Shown here: piece by piece, positions 27,341 to 50,179 of the stretch
How the letters are laid out: every line of letters starts with the position of its first letter
Position numbering within the stretch: position 1 is the stretch's first letter
Origin: Mytilisepta virgata
Taxonomy: Eukaryota > Mollusca > Bivalvia > Mytilida > Mytilidae
Direction of reading: 5' to 3'
Length of the DNA stretch: 64,000 nucleotides
Assembly (NCBI GenBank): GCA_028015205.1
Contig: JAPWFG010000021.1
Coordinates: forward strand, 2,108,001-2,172,000
Translations under genes and position numbers: made by a program
Notes under the pieces: generated by a model
Seen by the model: the letters and a program-made list of their open reading frames with translations, nothing else
What the model was told of the DNA's origin: nothing
Database searches by the model: none

Positions 27341-27733
27341 AACAATTCACGGTCGAAATGAAACGCAACAAAACGCATACTAAATAAAATTGAAGCTATA
27401 AAGAGAGAAATACATGCATGTCAAATATGTTAAATGAGAAACGAAATCTGAGTAGTTAAAAAGTGTTGAATTTTGCAAAAATTGTAGGATCGACGAGACT
27501 TCCGTCTTCTCCCTTACGTTAAGTCAAGTCACAACGATTCTCTTGTCGAAAATGTGGAAACCCGAAAAAAAAATAAACCAAAACGTTTTGATAGCAGATT
27601 AAAATGCAAAAATGATCATGAACAATAAGAGTCCAAACAAGAAGCCAAGTTAAATTTCTAACTTTTTTCCTGAAACCCATCTTGCACGTTTAGGATTTTA
27701 AATTAGCAATACGTCATTATTTGTGAGACGTTA

Positions 27734-28060
27734 GGGACGAGATCAAAAGTTCAATGTAGGATAAAAAACTTAATTCAAATAGTTTGGGGGTGGGAGGGTA
27801 AAAATCGCTGCAAGTTTTGTTATCCGACATCGATTTTCGGACTTAAAAATACGGACTCAAGTGATGTCCAAGTCAAAATACAGAACAAACATACATTGTT
27901 GAAGAAAAACAGGACCCATGATACAAAAAGTATACTCAAAGCATATGCCCATATTGGTCAATCAATTTTTCCCAAATTAAGTTAAGAGAGGGGGTGGGGT
28001 CAGTGAAAAAACTATGTGAATTAAGTTTTTTATCCTACATTGAACTTTTGATCTCGTCCC
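27734..28060. mobile_element. Harbinger-like MITE with perfect 44-bp TIRs
   Basis: The left arm 27734-27777 starts GGGACGAGATCAAAAGTTCA, and the right arm 28017-28060 is its exact reverse complement. TTA flanks both sides (27731-27733, 28061-28063), the target duplication of PIF/Harbinger elements. It is 327 bp long and non-coding. The perfect arms suggest recent insertion. Confidence 0.88.
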
Positions 28061-28063
28061 TTA

Positions 28064-28932
28064 GTATATATAGTTTTTAGATTAGTTTTCCTAAAATTTC
28101 CATTCAAACGTTTGTAAATTTTTCTCCTGTCATTCCACACGTTTATTTTTTTTTCATTTTTTAAGGCCGCAAACAGCGACTGACTTACGAATTTGTTCCA
28201 TGGTCCAAATAAACGACACACAAGGGAATAATACAAGCTAATAAATCAAAAGGGGGAGTGCTGTTGTGACCACCGTTTCCCACAATAGCAGCCTTATTGG
28301 ACAACATCCGATAAACCTTATTATCAACCTTGCAACTTAAACCGTTCAACTAACCTAATTACAAGCTAAAATTTGTAAGAAGGGATATAGTGAATACAAT
28401 CCACACATGCACTTGAAAAAACTTCACACAAAACAGCTCTTGCGGAATTTGGTTATGGGGGGTATTTTCAAAATCGGCGACAATATCAGTAGAATGGAGA
28501 ATTGAAACGGGGAATGTTTCCAGTTCCAAGAACCCGACCAAAGAGCAGAAAACAGCTCAAGGCTACCAAATGGGTCTTCAACTTGTTTATACAAATTTTC
28601 AGTTGCTGTAACACTACTTTAAAATTATGCCCGATAACTTTAATAAAACGTAGGAAAGTTCCAACTTTTTTCTTGATTTGAAAAAAGCTGTCACAGTGTT
28701 AATATTTGTAATCTCAAGACAAATCAAGAATTTATGAAGTCAAAACTTTTTTCTGGTTTTCAAATGGCCTTCAGAACTATTGGCAAGACTTGATTTTTTC
28801 TATTGATAACATGAATTCATTCAGTGACTGTTCGTGAACGAGTTCTAAGTGGTATTTGTTTCGACATCTCCTCGTCTCAATATACTGACAAGTGAAAACA
28901 AAAAATCACATTTTTTGAAAAGTATTTAAACC
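28064..28932. other. No gene seen
   Basis: AT-rich sequence between the Harbinger MITE and a family A element. Nothing recognised. Confidence 0.55.
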
Positions 28933-29625
28933 AGAGGCTCCATGGAGCCTGAATAGCTCACCTGGATTTTAGGTGACCACAACTAACAAAGCGCTTCTGG
29001 ATAAGATCTGTAAGGAATTGTTCTACAGTGTCCAGCACTTCTAGAAAAGATACGTAAAGAATTCTTCCAGTGTTAAAAATGTTAAACTGTGGCAGCTAGC
29101 TTGGATTCTGATCGGCACGAAAACAGAACTTTTGTAGCAGACATTTATCCAAGGATCTTCATGCAACATAAACATGAGTCAATTGGCTTAGTATTTTCTG
29201 ACAAGACCTTTGTACAAATTTCCCCATAGGGTCCAATGTACAACTAATCCGACCATCTTGAATTTCAGATCGGCATAAAAAACATAACTATTGTAGAGAT
29301 TCATCCAATGCTTGTTCATACATAAAAATATTTCAATTGGCTTAGTACTTTCTGACAAGACCTTTGTACAAATTTCCCCATAGGATCCAATGTTAAACTA
29401 AGTCCGGTTGTGGCAACCATCTTGAATTTCCTATCTGCACAAAATCATACCTTTTGTAGAGGTTCATCCAATGCTTGTTCGTACATAAAACCGTAACTTT
29501 TGTACAGAACCAACCAATTGACATTCCTGTCAAGTTTGGTTCAAGTTGGACTGGTGGTTTCAGAGATGAAAATGTGAAATGTGGACGGACGACGGACGCA
29601 AAGTGATAACAAAAGCTCAAAAGGA
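28933..29625 (+). mobile_element. Pearl-like family A element
   Basis: The 5' end is the palindrome AGGCTCCATGGAGCCT followed by GAATAGCTCACCTGG. Internal units repeat at about 154 bp (TTTCTGACAAGACCTTTGTA near 29200 and 29355). The 3' end is GACGGACGCAAAGTGATAAC and AAAAGCTCAAAAGGAC. Confidence 0.75.
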
Positions 29626-30899
29626 CAAAATTCAAATTCCATATGTGTTTGGTGGTTCCTAACAATAGTTCCAAATTTCAAGATTTGGTGAAACAAAAAA
29701 TTATTGAATGGAAACATCAAGTTTGGGTAATTCTTCGGGCAGCGATAACAAAACTGAAGTAATTTGATTGGTTTCTTCTTTCGGAGTTTCTGAGAGATGA
29801 ACCAATGAAAAACTGCTGAGGATCTTTTAATGTTTGTATGTAGACAGGTAAAATTGACCATTGTATCTAAAAAAAATTCTTTTTATTATGCTTCATTTAA
29901 GGGAACAGCCAGTATGTTATTGGAAACATGAGAAGGATGATTATTGTTTTTTTTTTCGGTTAAAAGGTTTCAACAGCTTTGAGTCGACAATATCAATAGG
30001 CATAACATCGTATGGAAATACCGGTTTACAGATCGCACTAAGTGTAGACTGCTGAACATGAAATTTTAAGTGGATTCTAAACTCTCGACTTTATTTTTTT
30101 GTCATGCCAATTACATACTACAAGAGCTGAGAATCAGGTGACCCTTGGCTAATGGACATGCATGCCTTACAAGATATTTATGGAGTATCTGGCATGAAAA
30201 TGACATTTTACAGACTAATCTGGAAAGTTGATCCATCATTGGTCATTGTGATCTTTAAAATAAGGTTCTTTTGGATGAAAATTTTGATTAGCAAACCTAT
30301 GTCTCACTTTGGGCTATTCCATTAAAAAGGAGGTACTAAGAGTCGGAAGTCATTTTGTGAGTACCCCCACGACCAAGACGAATGTACTATGTATCTCAAC
30401 AGCCAACAGGAATATATATCTAACATGTTTACCACAACCAATAGAAATTGATTTTTAAACATTTCATTTGCTGAACATTTTAAGAGGAAGAAATGAGATC
30501 TAACTTCATTGCGTTTAATATGAAACATATAATTCGATTACCATGGTTTGCAACATTTCAAAGCTGCAAATGGATTGTTTTGTTATCTTGTATGTTGTGG
30601 ATATAAATCCCAAAATTGACGAATTTAACATCTAACCAAAGGGGGGAACTCAATGGTAGTGGGTAATCTAAAGGCTTCAATATCATCTATGTCAAATATT
30701 TAGTTTGCTGAAGCGACGAAAATATGGTTATCTTAAGCGTTTTATATATTTTATATTGATAAAATAAAATAAAACAAAGTATATACGTGTCCCACACCCC
30801 ACCAATGAGGTATTTAGTAAATAGAATTACATTTGTATATATACTGTTGACCTTTAAGTCCCTAACGATAGGGTAGATGAAATACTATCAGTACTTCAT
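29626..30899. other. No gene seen
   Basis: Nothing recognised on either strand. Short ORFs lack coding character. Confidence 0.5.
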
Positions 30900-31790
30900 G
30901 AAAACCTACATTAAACCTGAAACTTAACCAGGATTCTAATATTGAAATTCTATAAAGAAATTCAAAGTCTAGAACCATGACCTAAAGGTCACAGCATCCG
31001 TTTCGCATTCTGCTGTTCATATTACAAGCTATCCATGTACAAAGTTTCATGATGAACCACAAACTCCATTAAAAACTACTTTAAACCTGAACCTGGATTC
31101 TAATATTGAAATTCTATAAAGAAATTCAAAGTCAATGACCAAAGACCTAGAGATCACAGCATTCTTTTTGCATTAAATACTGCTGTTCATATCACAAGCT
31201 ATTCATGTACAAAGTTTAAGGATGATACCACAACTAGTTCATGAAAAACTACCTTAACCTCGTACGGACAGACCGAACAACTAAATGCCCGGCCTGCCTT
31301 ACAGGTGGGGATAAAAATATCTGGACGCATTTCCGGATGCAGGATGATGGAAAATTTTAAAATATTTTTTGGGGGTTTTTTCTTAAAATCGATGTTGACA
31401 AGAAATTTAAAAAGGCAAAAAATAGTCAAAGTCCCATAACTCCTCTAAAATTTGTAAAATCAACATGGTAGTATAGTATGATCACCTACTAATGCTACAA
31501 AATATGAAAGCTGTCCAGCAAACAGTTTCAAAGGAGTAGCGTTAACAAGATATTATCATGTTGTATGTCAAAAAATTATCAAAGTCCCATAACTCCAGTA
31601 AAAGTTGTCGAATCAAAATGGTGGGATATTATGTCTTAACTACAAGTCATGATCAACTATCTCACAAAATATGAAAGAAATCCAACAAACGGTCTCCGAG
31701 CAGTTATGTTCACAAAGAGTCACGGACCGAATGACGGAGAGAATTACTTTGTCCATCTGTCGCTTTGTGGTGGGGGAAAATAAAACGGTT
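30900..31790 (+). repeat. Two adjacent two-unit tandem repeats
   Basis: First pair: ATTCTAATATTGAAATTCTA near 30935 and 31097 (about 163 bp). Second pair: CAAAGTCCCATAACTCC near 31426 and 31580 (about 154 bp), ending in CACGGACCGAATGACGGAGA. Both resemble the cores of the tandem-unit elements elsewhere in the window, but I could not define inverted ends. Confidence 0.6.
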
Positions 31791-32475
31791 TTATGGTAGT
31801 CTGCTTTTACGAGACTGTGTAGAATGTACTAATCAATAGTATGGAATGTCAGTGATGTATGCTATTACAAGACAAACTGACCTGATGATCGCCATTGAAA
31901 TGACACGGTAGACAACCAAGTTTTAAAATATTTGGGAGATGATTCCTGAAGTTGTAGTGTATTTTATAACAAAGGTACCTTAAAACATGCATTGCTAGTA
32001 GCGGTCTTTTGGAAAAATAAAGATGCCATGGGCCATTTTAATTGATAACCTGGGCTTGATATAAATAAAAATTAAGCATTTAATTAAACGTCCATATGAA
32101 AAAAATGTTGAATTACTTTTCAGAAGAATGACCATGAAAGTTTCCATGAATCCGGGTCCGTTCACCATCATTCACATTTGCTTCTTCAGTGTCTGTTCGC
32201 CCCGATTATAAATTTACTTTTTTGTTTTATTGAATAATGTTTACTTGATATTAAAATTATAAGTTACAGCAGAGATTTCGAAATCTTCTGTCCTGTCAGT
32301 CCTGACTGGAATTTTTTTTTAACAAGGACCACCAAAACTCTGGAGTGTTTTATAATAAATATAACTACAGTAAATGATGCACAAGTCACAAGGACTAACA
32401 AACTCAAAATAGATTTCAACAACTCTGGTATTACTGTGTACTGCATTTCAAAATCTTGATAGAAAATCTAATAAA

Positions 32476-34607
32476 ATGCTCCGCTGGGCGCAGCTAGATA
32501 CGACCGCAGATGTCGAACCCTGAATAGTTGGGGCAATTATGAACACAACATTCAAGCTTGATACAATACTGAATTTGGATTGTGAATAAATATTTGACAC
32601 AGCATAGGTTTCTGACACAGAATGAATGTTGTCTAAGAACTTAAAAATTTTTAATTTACCTATTCAAACCATATCAGTATTTTTTGTTTTTATATATAAA
32701 TCAGAAATAACCAATTTAAAATTGGGCACACATATCAATTTCTTGCTATTGCGCAATACTGTGCAATTGAAAATTTCTTCAAATATTTGACACATAATAG
32801 GTTTCTGACACAGAATAACTGAAACCAAAGAACTTAGAATTGGTCATATGATTTCAATTTATATTCAATTTTTTGCTTCTTGTGCAATACAATATGCTGT
32901 GGAGAATTGCCCCCCCCCCCCCCCCAAAAAAAAAAAAAAAAAATTTACCCCTTTTTTAGCTTTTGTGCAATACACTATGAAGTTGCACATTGACTCCTCC
33001 TCCCAAAAAAAAAAAACAACAAAAAACAATAAAATTTATTGTAACCCCCCCTTTTTTGCTAAAAAAAATTTGAAATTTCCTTTTTAATTTATGAATTATG
33101 AAATGAGAAAAAAATTGCCCCCTCCCCAATTTCTCATTCCCCCCCCCTAAATTTTGTTTTCACCCCCCCCCCCCCCATTTCTCTTGATACTTTGCAACCA
33201 TAACAGCCCATTTAAATACACCATAACGTATTAAAATAGAAAATGACATCATAGTCATGGATGGCAAATTTTAAATCTGCATAATTTAAAAGCAGTTTAG
33301 ATGAGATAAACAAAAAAGCTTCATCAGCACATATTCAAAATTTGAGATAAAAAAAAGAGTTATCCCTCTTTGTACATATTTTTATAATCATGTTGTCATA
33401 TTTGCTCTAAGTCATATTTAATTGTTAGCAGTAGTATGTATGTTAGTATCATATAATTTTAAAATTTCTGATTTGTAAGTTTATTCAATATATATGTTTG
33501 GATTGAAGTCATTGTTGGGTGTTACTGAAGTTATCCTTTAATTGTAATGTAAATAATGTAAATTGGTTTAAATTATACTGATTCTTGCTATTGCACAATA
33601 CTGTGTAATTGAAAATTTCTTGAAATATTTGACACATAATAGGTTTCTAAAACAGAATAACTGAAATAAAGAACTTAGAATTGGTCATATGATTTGAATT
33701 TATATTCAATTTTTGAATTCTTGTGCGATACAATATGCTGTGGAGAATTGCCCCCACCCCCCAAAAAAAATAATTTACCCCTTTTTTAGCTTTAATTTTG
33801 GACCCCGATTTGGACCAACTTGAAAACTGGGCCCATAATAAAAAAACTAAGTACATGTTTAGATTCAGCATATCAAAGAACCCCAAGAATTCAATTTTTG
33901 TTAAAATCAAACTAAGTTTAATTTTGGACCCTTTGGACCTTAATGTAGACCAATTTGAAAACGGGACCAAAAATTAAGAATCTAAATGCACGGTTAGATT
34001 CGGCATATCAAAGAACCCCAATAGTTCAATTTTCGATGAAATCAAACAAAGTTTAATTTTGGACCCTTTTGGCCCCTAATTCCTAAACTGTTGGGACCAA
34101 AACTCCAAAAATCAATCCCAACCTTCCTTTTGTGGTCATAAACCTTGTGTTTAAATTTCATAGATTTCTATTTACTTATACTAAAGTTATTGTGCAAAAA
34201 CCAAGACAAATGCTTATTTGGGCCTTTTTTAGCCCCTAATTCCTAAACTGTTGGGACCAAAACTCCCAAAAACAATCCCAACCTTCCTTTTGTGGTCATA
34301 AACCTTGTGTTAAAATTTCATAGATTTCTATTTACTTATACTAGAGTTATTGTGCGAAAACCAAGAAAAATGCTTATTGGGCCCTTTTTTGGCCCCTGAT
34401 TCTTAAACTGTTGGGACCAAAACTCCCAAAATCAATCCCAACCTTCCTTTTGTGGTCATAAACCTTGTGTTTAAATTTCATAGATTTCTATTAACTTATA
34501 CTAAAGTTATAGTGCGAAAACCAAATGTCTACAGACTCCGACGGACGACGACGACGACGCCGCCAACGTCATACCAATATACGACCGCAAAAATTTTGCG
34601 GTCGTAT
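32476..34607 (+). mobile_element. Family B element: ATACGACCGCA ends, tandem core, 3' palindrome
   Basis: The 5' end is GCTCCGCTGGGCGCAGCTAG then ATACGACCGCA at 32498-32508. The 3' end (34579-34607) is a 29-bp palindrome starting ATACGACCGCAAAA around one central base. Three 160-bp units with CTGTTGGGACCAAAACTCC near 34088, 34248 and 34408 precede it, and an older unit pair lies at 32741-32930 and 33585-33780. Before the palindrome is a GACGACGACGACGACG stretch. No coding capacity. Confidence 0.8.
32908..33176 (+). repeat. Homopolymer-rich stretch (poly-C, poly-A)
   Basis: C runs over 10 nt at 32908-32925 and 33162-33177 and A runs at 32926-32942 and 33006-33016, within family B. The 79-residue ORF here is low-complexity noise. 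Confidence 0.85.
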
Positions 34608-35244
34608 AAAAATGTTTGAACATGTTTGGCAGAACAATACAGTACATATTTGCATATGTATATAAAAACCTAAAAACATTAGTAACAGGGCGAACCAAAT
34701 CCTTGGGCAGACCAACTCGGGGAGAACGGATTTCGCCTTTTCCAGATCACCGACTCCTTTCCAAATTCTGTAAAATATCCTCCAAGAAAACGTTTTATTA
34801 GCAAGTTTATACGACATCTAACGTCTGGATTTATCATTTTCATACCAAAACATTATTTCATAGAATTTCCTGAGATCAACATCGTCTGCCATGTGCTTGC
34901 CATTAAAGGGAAGTAATCATTGCACTTCCGGATCTGGTAGCATTGGTAAAATATGACGTTGTGCCTACTGCCGTGCAAGTCGCGGGAACAGTTTTGTTAT
35001 CGCGATAAAGCAGGAGACAAAAAATATTAATAATAAAACAAAACTAACACCATGAAACTGACTTCCAAGAAAACTGACTTTTAACTGATTTTCGACCACT
35101 GACCACAAATGGTTCAAAACAGCAACAGCCAACAGGATTTTTTTTCATAGCCGTACATTCTTTTTAATGGAAATATTGGAATATAAATCATTAAAATTTG
35201 AATTTCAACACAAAGGTGACACAAACATCAGTAGATCACAATAT

Positions 35245-35250
35245 TTTATT
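35245..35250 (-). terminator. RPS17 polyadenylation signal AATAAA
   Basis: AATAAA on the minus strand directly follows the RPS17 stop codon. This gives a very short 3'UTR, common for ribosomal protein mRNAs. No other good signal was seen close by. Confidence 0.7.
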
Positions 35251-45783
<10,533 letters not shown>

Positions 45784-45786
<3 letters not shown>

Positions 45787-45811
45787 CTTGGCTTTGAAAC
45801 GGAAAAGGAAG
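45784..45811 (-). CDS. RPS17: RPS17 exon 1: 5'TOP leader plus ATG
   Basis: Minus-strand exon starting at a C followed by a pyrimidine run (CTTCCTTTTCCGTTTC), then AAAGCCAAG and the ATG at 45786-45784. The intron begins immediately after the ATG with GTTGGT. A TOP tract is the signature of vertebrate and invertebrate ribosomal-protein mRNAs and places them under growth-dependent translation. The start is chosen because only an ATG ending in phase 0 joins exon 2 in frame. The transcription start is inferred from the TOP rule. Confidence 0.82.
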
Positions 45812-45870
45812 TATAGATACGAATTATAAAACAACCCCAATCCGTTGGAGTTCCGAGTTTCCGAGTTGAC
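45812..45870 (-). promoter_or_regulatory. RPS17 core promoter region
   Basis: Upstream of the TOP start on the minus strand are a TTTTATAA TATA-like stretch roughly 20 nt away and an ATTGG (inverted CCAAT) motif a little further up. A LINE tail begins only about 80 bp upstream, so the compact promoter is squeezed between the TOP exon and a retrotransposon. The elements are read by eye. Confidence 0.45.
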
Positions 45871-45888
45871 CGATATCACAGTCCGAGT

Positions 45889-46300
45889 TGTAAGTAAGTA
45901 AGTAATGTCTTTATTTAAAGAGGGTAACACAGTTAGTATTAAAATACTAATCTTCCCTGAGGCCCTCAGTTAAAATACAAATTAATAAAACACACACAAC
46001 AAATTAATCCAACATTGAACAAAGATCCACAGCATGAGGACCATCTATATAAAATTGTTACATTTAATATAAACATTGAAAGAATAGAACATCTCGCCTT
46101 CCAATACTGTTACTATAATTTAAAATTTTAGAAAGCTTCACGGAGCTTTAAGTAATCTGTATACTTTCTTTTGAAGGTTTCCATATTTTTATTCAATTTT
46201 AGTTCTGTTGGTAAAGCATTTCATAAAATGATTCCAGAATAGTATAAACTTTTCTTCATAAATTTTGTATTTGGACGAGGTCGTCCGACGTATTAAGGAA
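45889..46300 (-). mobile_element. Second, short 5'-truncated LINE 3' end
   Basis: Minus-strand reading gives a LINE ORF2 C-terminus (FMKKSLYYSGIIL*NALP then TELKLNKNMETFKRKY), in which the usual W of the LWNxLP motif is a TGA stop. A 3'UTR follows, with AATAAA and a tetramer tail (TTAC)n at 45891-45904. The tail differs from that of the neighbouring LINE, so this is another family. It lies about 80 bp upstream of the RPS17 start. Confidence 0.75.
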
Positions 46301-46516
46301 ATTTTATATCAAACACGCCAACTGACATTGATGTTCAAGTAAACTATCAGAGTGGTAAACTGTCTGAAATTGTACGATATGAAATTTTAAATATGATTAT
46401 ATTTTCGGTTGACAAAAGCACAGGTGCTCGTTACAATTGACACAGTATGTCATCTGTGACCGATCCGGCCCCGATGTATAATACCATAACATTGTCATAT
46501 ATTAAAATTATTTATG

Positions 46517-49500
46517 TTAAGTCAAGTCAAGTAAAATTTATTTAAAGTCAGTAAAATGTATTAAAATGTATTACAGACAACATAAACTCTATAGAGCTTT
46601 TAAAACCGACATACATGACAAACATAAAACACAACAGAAACAAGCATGCAAGCATAAATAAAAATAAGCAGCACTACATACAAGCATACAGCATACTCAG
46701 CAAAATTTTAAAATTTTGACTTATTCAAATTTAAAAATAAAATTAATAGACAAGATAAAAATATATCATTTCAAGCATGTTCTAAAAAAAAAAAAAAAAC
46801 AAACAAAAAAAGATTAGATAGCTAAAAAAAAGGGAAAAAAGACTTTTACCACATTTAGAATAACATCATAAAAAGTAGATATAGCCCAAAATCAAGCCAA
46901 AACAAACGCTAAGAAGCCAAGCAAAACCACAATTAAAGCTATAGCAAGCAGCATATATAAACAAACTTTACAAATATAACATAAATGAACATATAGCATA
47001 TGTTCAGTAAGGTATGCTGCCAAACAGTGAAAAAGGAGATTAATTGCAAAAAGAACAAGTACACATTCCCTCCTGCCCATCCCATTTATTTATTAAGCCC
47101 TTAAAATGATTTAGAGTCATATCTTCCCTTAATCCTGAAGGTAAGTTATTCCACAGTTTAGAGGCAGCATACCTTATTGAATGTAGACCATACCTAGTTG
47201 TATTTACCCTTGGTACATCAGTTGTGTTTTTATATCTAAAAAAATAAGAATTCTGTTTTAAGACAATCATATTATGTAGATATACTGGTGTTTTCTCATT
47301 TAAAATCTTATATACTTCTGTAGCTAAAAATCTCAACCTTCTTATTTTCAATGATGGCATCTTTAATTTTTCTAATAGCTGTTCATATGTACTATATTCA
47401 TCTTAATATATAAACTTTAATGCTCTCTCTTGTATTTTTGCAAGTTTTTTGGTGTTAATCTCCCCACAAAAATGCCAAACTAAAGGGCAGTAATTGAAAT
47501 TAGAAAGAATAAATGAATAGTATATGGTTAATCTACCCAATCTATTAAGGTGTTTCCCAATTCTCTTTAAAACGTTTAACTGCTGTGACGCCTTTTTACA
47601 AACATTTGATATATGAGCATTAAAATTTAATTTAAAATCAAAAGTTACACCTAAAAGTTTGACTTCGTCATTCATTTTATAGTATTACCTTCTAAATTAA
47701 ATACAATATTACAATTATGAGTTTTTTTACCAATGGCTATTGCCTGAAATTTATCGGGATTTGCCTGCATTTGGTTATCTGTAAACCATTTAATAAAAAC
47801 CGAACTTTCAGTTTCTAAGGTATTAACCAGATCATTGATATTATTGCTGCTATAGGACAGAGTATTGTCATCTGCATAATTATACATGTTTCCCTTTTTG
47901 ATAAAATGGAAAATATCATTTATAAAAATGTTAAAGAGAACAGGTCCCAAAATTGAGCCTTGCAGTACTCCTTTATAAATATTTAAGAAGGAACTACAAC
48001 AAGATCCAACCTTGACACACTGCTTGCGGTCAGAAAGATAACTTTCCAATAGATGTAGGGCTTCGTTCCATAAGCCATAACTCTTTAATTTCAATAAAAG
48101 TAAGTCATGGGGCAAGCAGTCAAAGGCTTTAGACAGATCCATCAAGATAGCAGCAACAAACTCATTTTGATCTAGTGATTTACGCCAATCCTCTATGATT
48201 TTTATAAGAGTATCTTGACAATTGTACCCGGTTCTGAAAGCAGACAGGAAGGTGTTAAAATGGGTTTCAAAAAATTCGACCAACTGGATATCAACAGCTC
48301 TCTCAAAAAATTTTGATATTGCAGGCAAGACACTTACCGGACGGTAGTTACCCTTGCTTAGGGTGCTGTTTTTCTTGTGCACTGGCACTACCTGAGCTAT
48401 TTTTAGACTATCTGGAAAGACAGAAGTCTCAAAGGACTTATTAATAAGGTTCGTAATAGGTGTGTTTATGACAGGTTTTGCAAGTTTTAACAATTTAGGT
48501 GAGATTTCATCTATACCTGTTGCTTTCTTTGCATTAAGTTTATTTATTTGTTTCTCTACAAAATCTTCAGATATAGGCTTAAATTTCAGCTGTTCAGCAA
48601 TGTCAAGTTCATTGGCTTCCCTGATCTTAACAATACTAGGATGTTGATCATTAACGGCTACAGAGCTTTTACCTATATCTTTAGCTACATTGGTAAAAAA
48701 GTCATTAAAGACATAACTTATTTCTTTCTGATCAGTGAGAAGGTTGTCGTTTTCTTTTAAAATGATGTCAGTTTGAAAATTACTCCCTTTGTTTGTTAAA
48801 AAGGGTTTTATAGTAGGCCAAAAATCTTTACTTTTTGGACCACCAATACATCTATCAATAAAATAATTTTTAATAGACTCTCTTTTAATTTTGGTGACCA
48901 AGTTTCTCTGAATACGATATTGTTCCCAAGACTTTGAATCACGCTGTCTTTTAAATACATTGTGTAACATTCTTTTCTTATAGACAGCTTTTCTAAGTTT
49001 ACTATTTATGAATGGTGCTGGTTTATTTACAAATTTTGTCTCTTTTATAGGTACATGTTTATTATACACTTCTGTAAATTTAGTATTAAAACTATCATAG
49101 GACTTATTTATATTCGCATCTTCATATATGTTTTGAAAATCAACATTTTTTAAATCTTCAATGAAATTTTCACAGTTAAAATGTTTGTAGCTTCTATATA
49201 GCCTTTTAACCTTAGTTTTAGGTGGTATCTCACTCTTGAATTGAACAGCAATAAGATTATGGACATCACTTAATCCACAGTCAAAATTACAAATACTACC
49301 ACATAAATTCACTCTATTAGTTAATATAACATCAACAAGACTAGGTAAAGCACCTTTTGTAAAACAAGTAGGTTCTTTTATCAGATTATCTAGATCAAAA
49401 ATATCAGTTAAGTGTTTCAAATTTACAGATTTATCTATATTTAGACAATCAAAATTCAAATCACCAAATATCATAATGTTATCATAATGGCAAGTAATTT

Positions 49501-50176
49501 TATATATATATTTAGAAAAATCATTAACAAAATCATTATCTGTCATAGAAGGAGGCTTATAAGCTCCAAAAATAAACCATTTTTTATTGTTCAAAATAAA
49601 TTCAGTACCGATTGATTCTATTTTGTCAAACTCCAGATGTCTTTTCCTGTCTCCAGCAATGTCGGATCTCAGGTAGACTGCCAGGCTGCCTCCTCTGGCT
49701 GTTCGGTCTGCTCGCCAAAGTGTAAAGTTATCGACTTTAAATTGACAGTCGACGAATGATTGGTCAAGTTTTGTTTCGGCTAAAATCAACATATCAACTG
49801 TTCCTTTATGTAGCAGCTCTTTAACATGACAAATTTTATTTCGTAGGCTGTTAATGTTTAAATAGGCACACAGAAAACGTTTTGGGTTTTTAATTCTAAC
49901 TTCTTTAAGTTCTTGAAAAATATCATAATTATTTTCATCTTCGGATGACTCTGTTAAGATTGATGACCCAAGGGAGGTATTAGCCACATCGATGTCGCTA
50001 GCCTGAAGATCCTTATTTACATAACTTTGGAAATACGAGTCATTTAATTTAGGTAGACGATTCTCACATGGATCGCAGAAATATGTATCGTCAGATAACT
50101 CTAGTTTACTGTATTGTTCTAAAGACAAAGACGTACATTTTTGGTGTGACCATACGTCACAAAAATCACAATCACA
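46517..50176 (-). mobile_element. 5'-truncated LINE retrotransposon (PHD finger, APE endonuclease, RT)
   Basis: Minus-strand non-LTR element. The 5' side is cut inside or before a PHD-like finger (open from 50176). The coding region runs to about 47040. A 3'UTR of roughly 500 bp ends in a pentamer tail (ACTTG)n near 46517-46530. The architecture and C-terminal LW-NxLP motif fit the CR1/Jockey-related LINE group. Two lesions make it non-autonomous. It lies between RPS17 and the first recognised transporter exon, antisense to the transporter. Confidence 0.9.
47040..50128 (-). pseudogene. LINE ORF2: endonuclease/reverse transcriptase with two lesions
   Basis: The first 818 codons are intact. 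An N-terminal Cys-rich finger (CDVWSHQKC...FCDPC, reading in from 50176) leads to an APE endonuclease with LNINSLRNK, LAETKLD, GAYKPPS, FGDLNFD and GLSDVHNLIAV. The RT follows with GNYRPVSVLP, MDLSKAFDCLPHDLLLLKL, KGVLQGSILGPVLFNIFIND and the catalytic YADD. The frame is then broken at about 47672-47675 (stop overlapping the continuing frame, a one-base shift). It continues as VKLLGVTFD...CPLVWHFCG to an in-frame TAA at 47403-47405, and resumes with RRLRFLATEVYKIL...ASKLWNNLPSGLR to the natural end at 47040. The RT itself looks catalytically complete, so this is a recently silenced copy. Confidence 0.9.
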
Positions 50177-50179
50177 TTA

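Noticed and set aside
33647..33970. 107-residue minus-strand ORF
   Set aside because: It lies in family B and crosses a poly-C/poly-A run; the repeated FSNWSTLRSKGSKIK segments follow DNA repeats.
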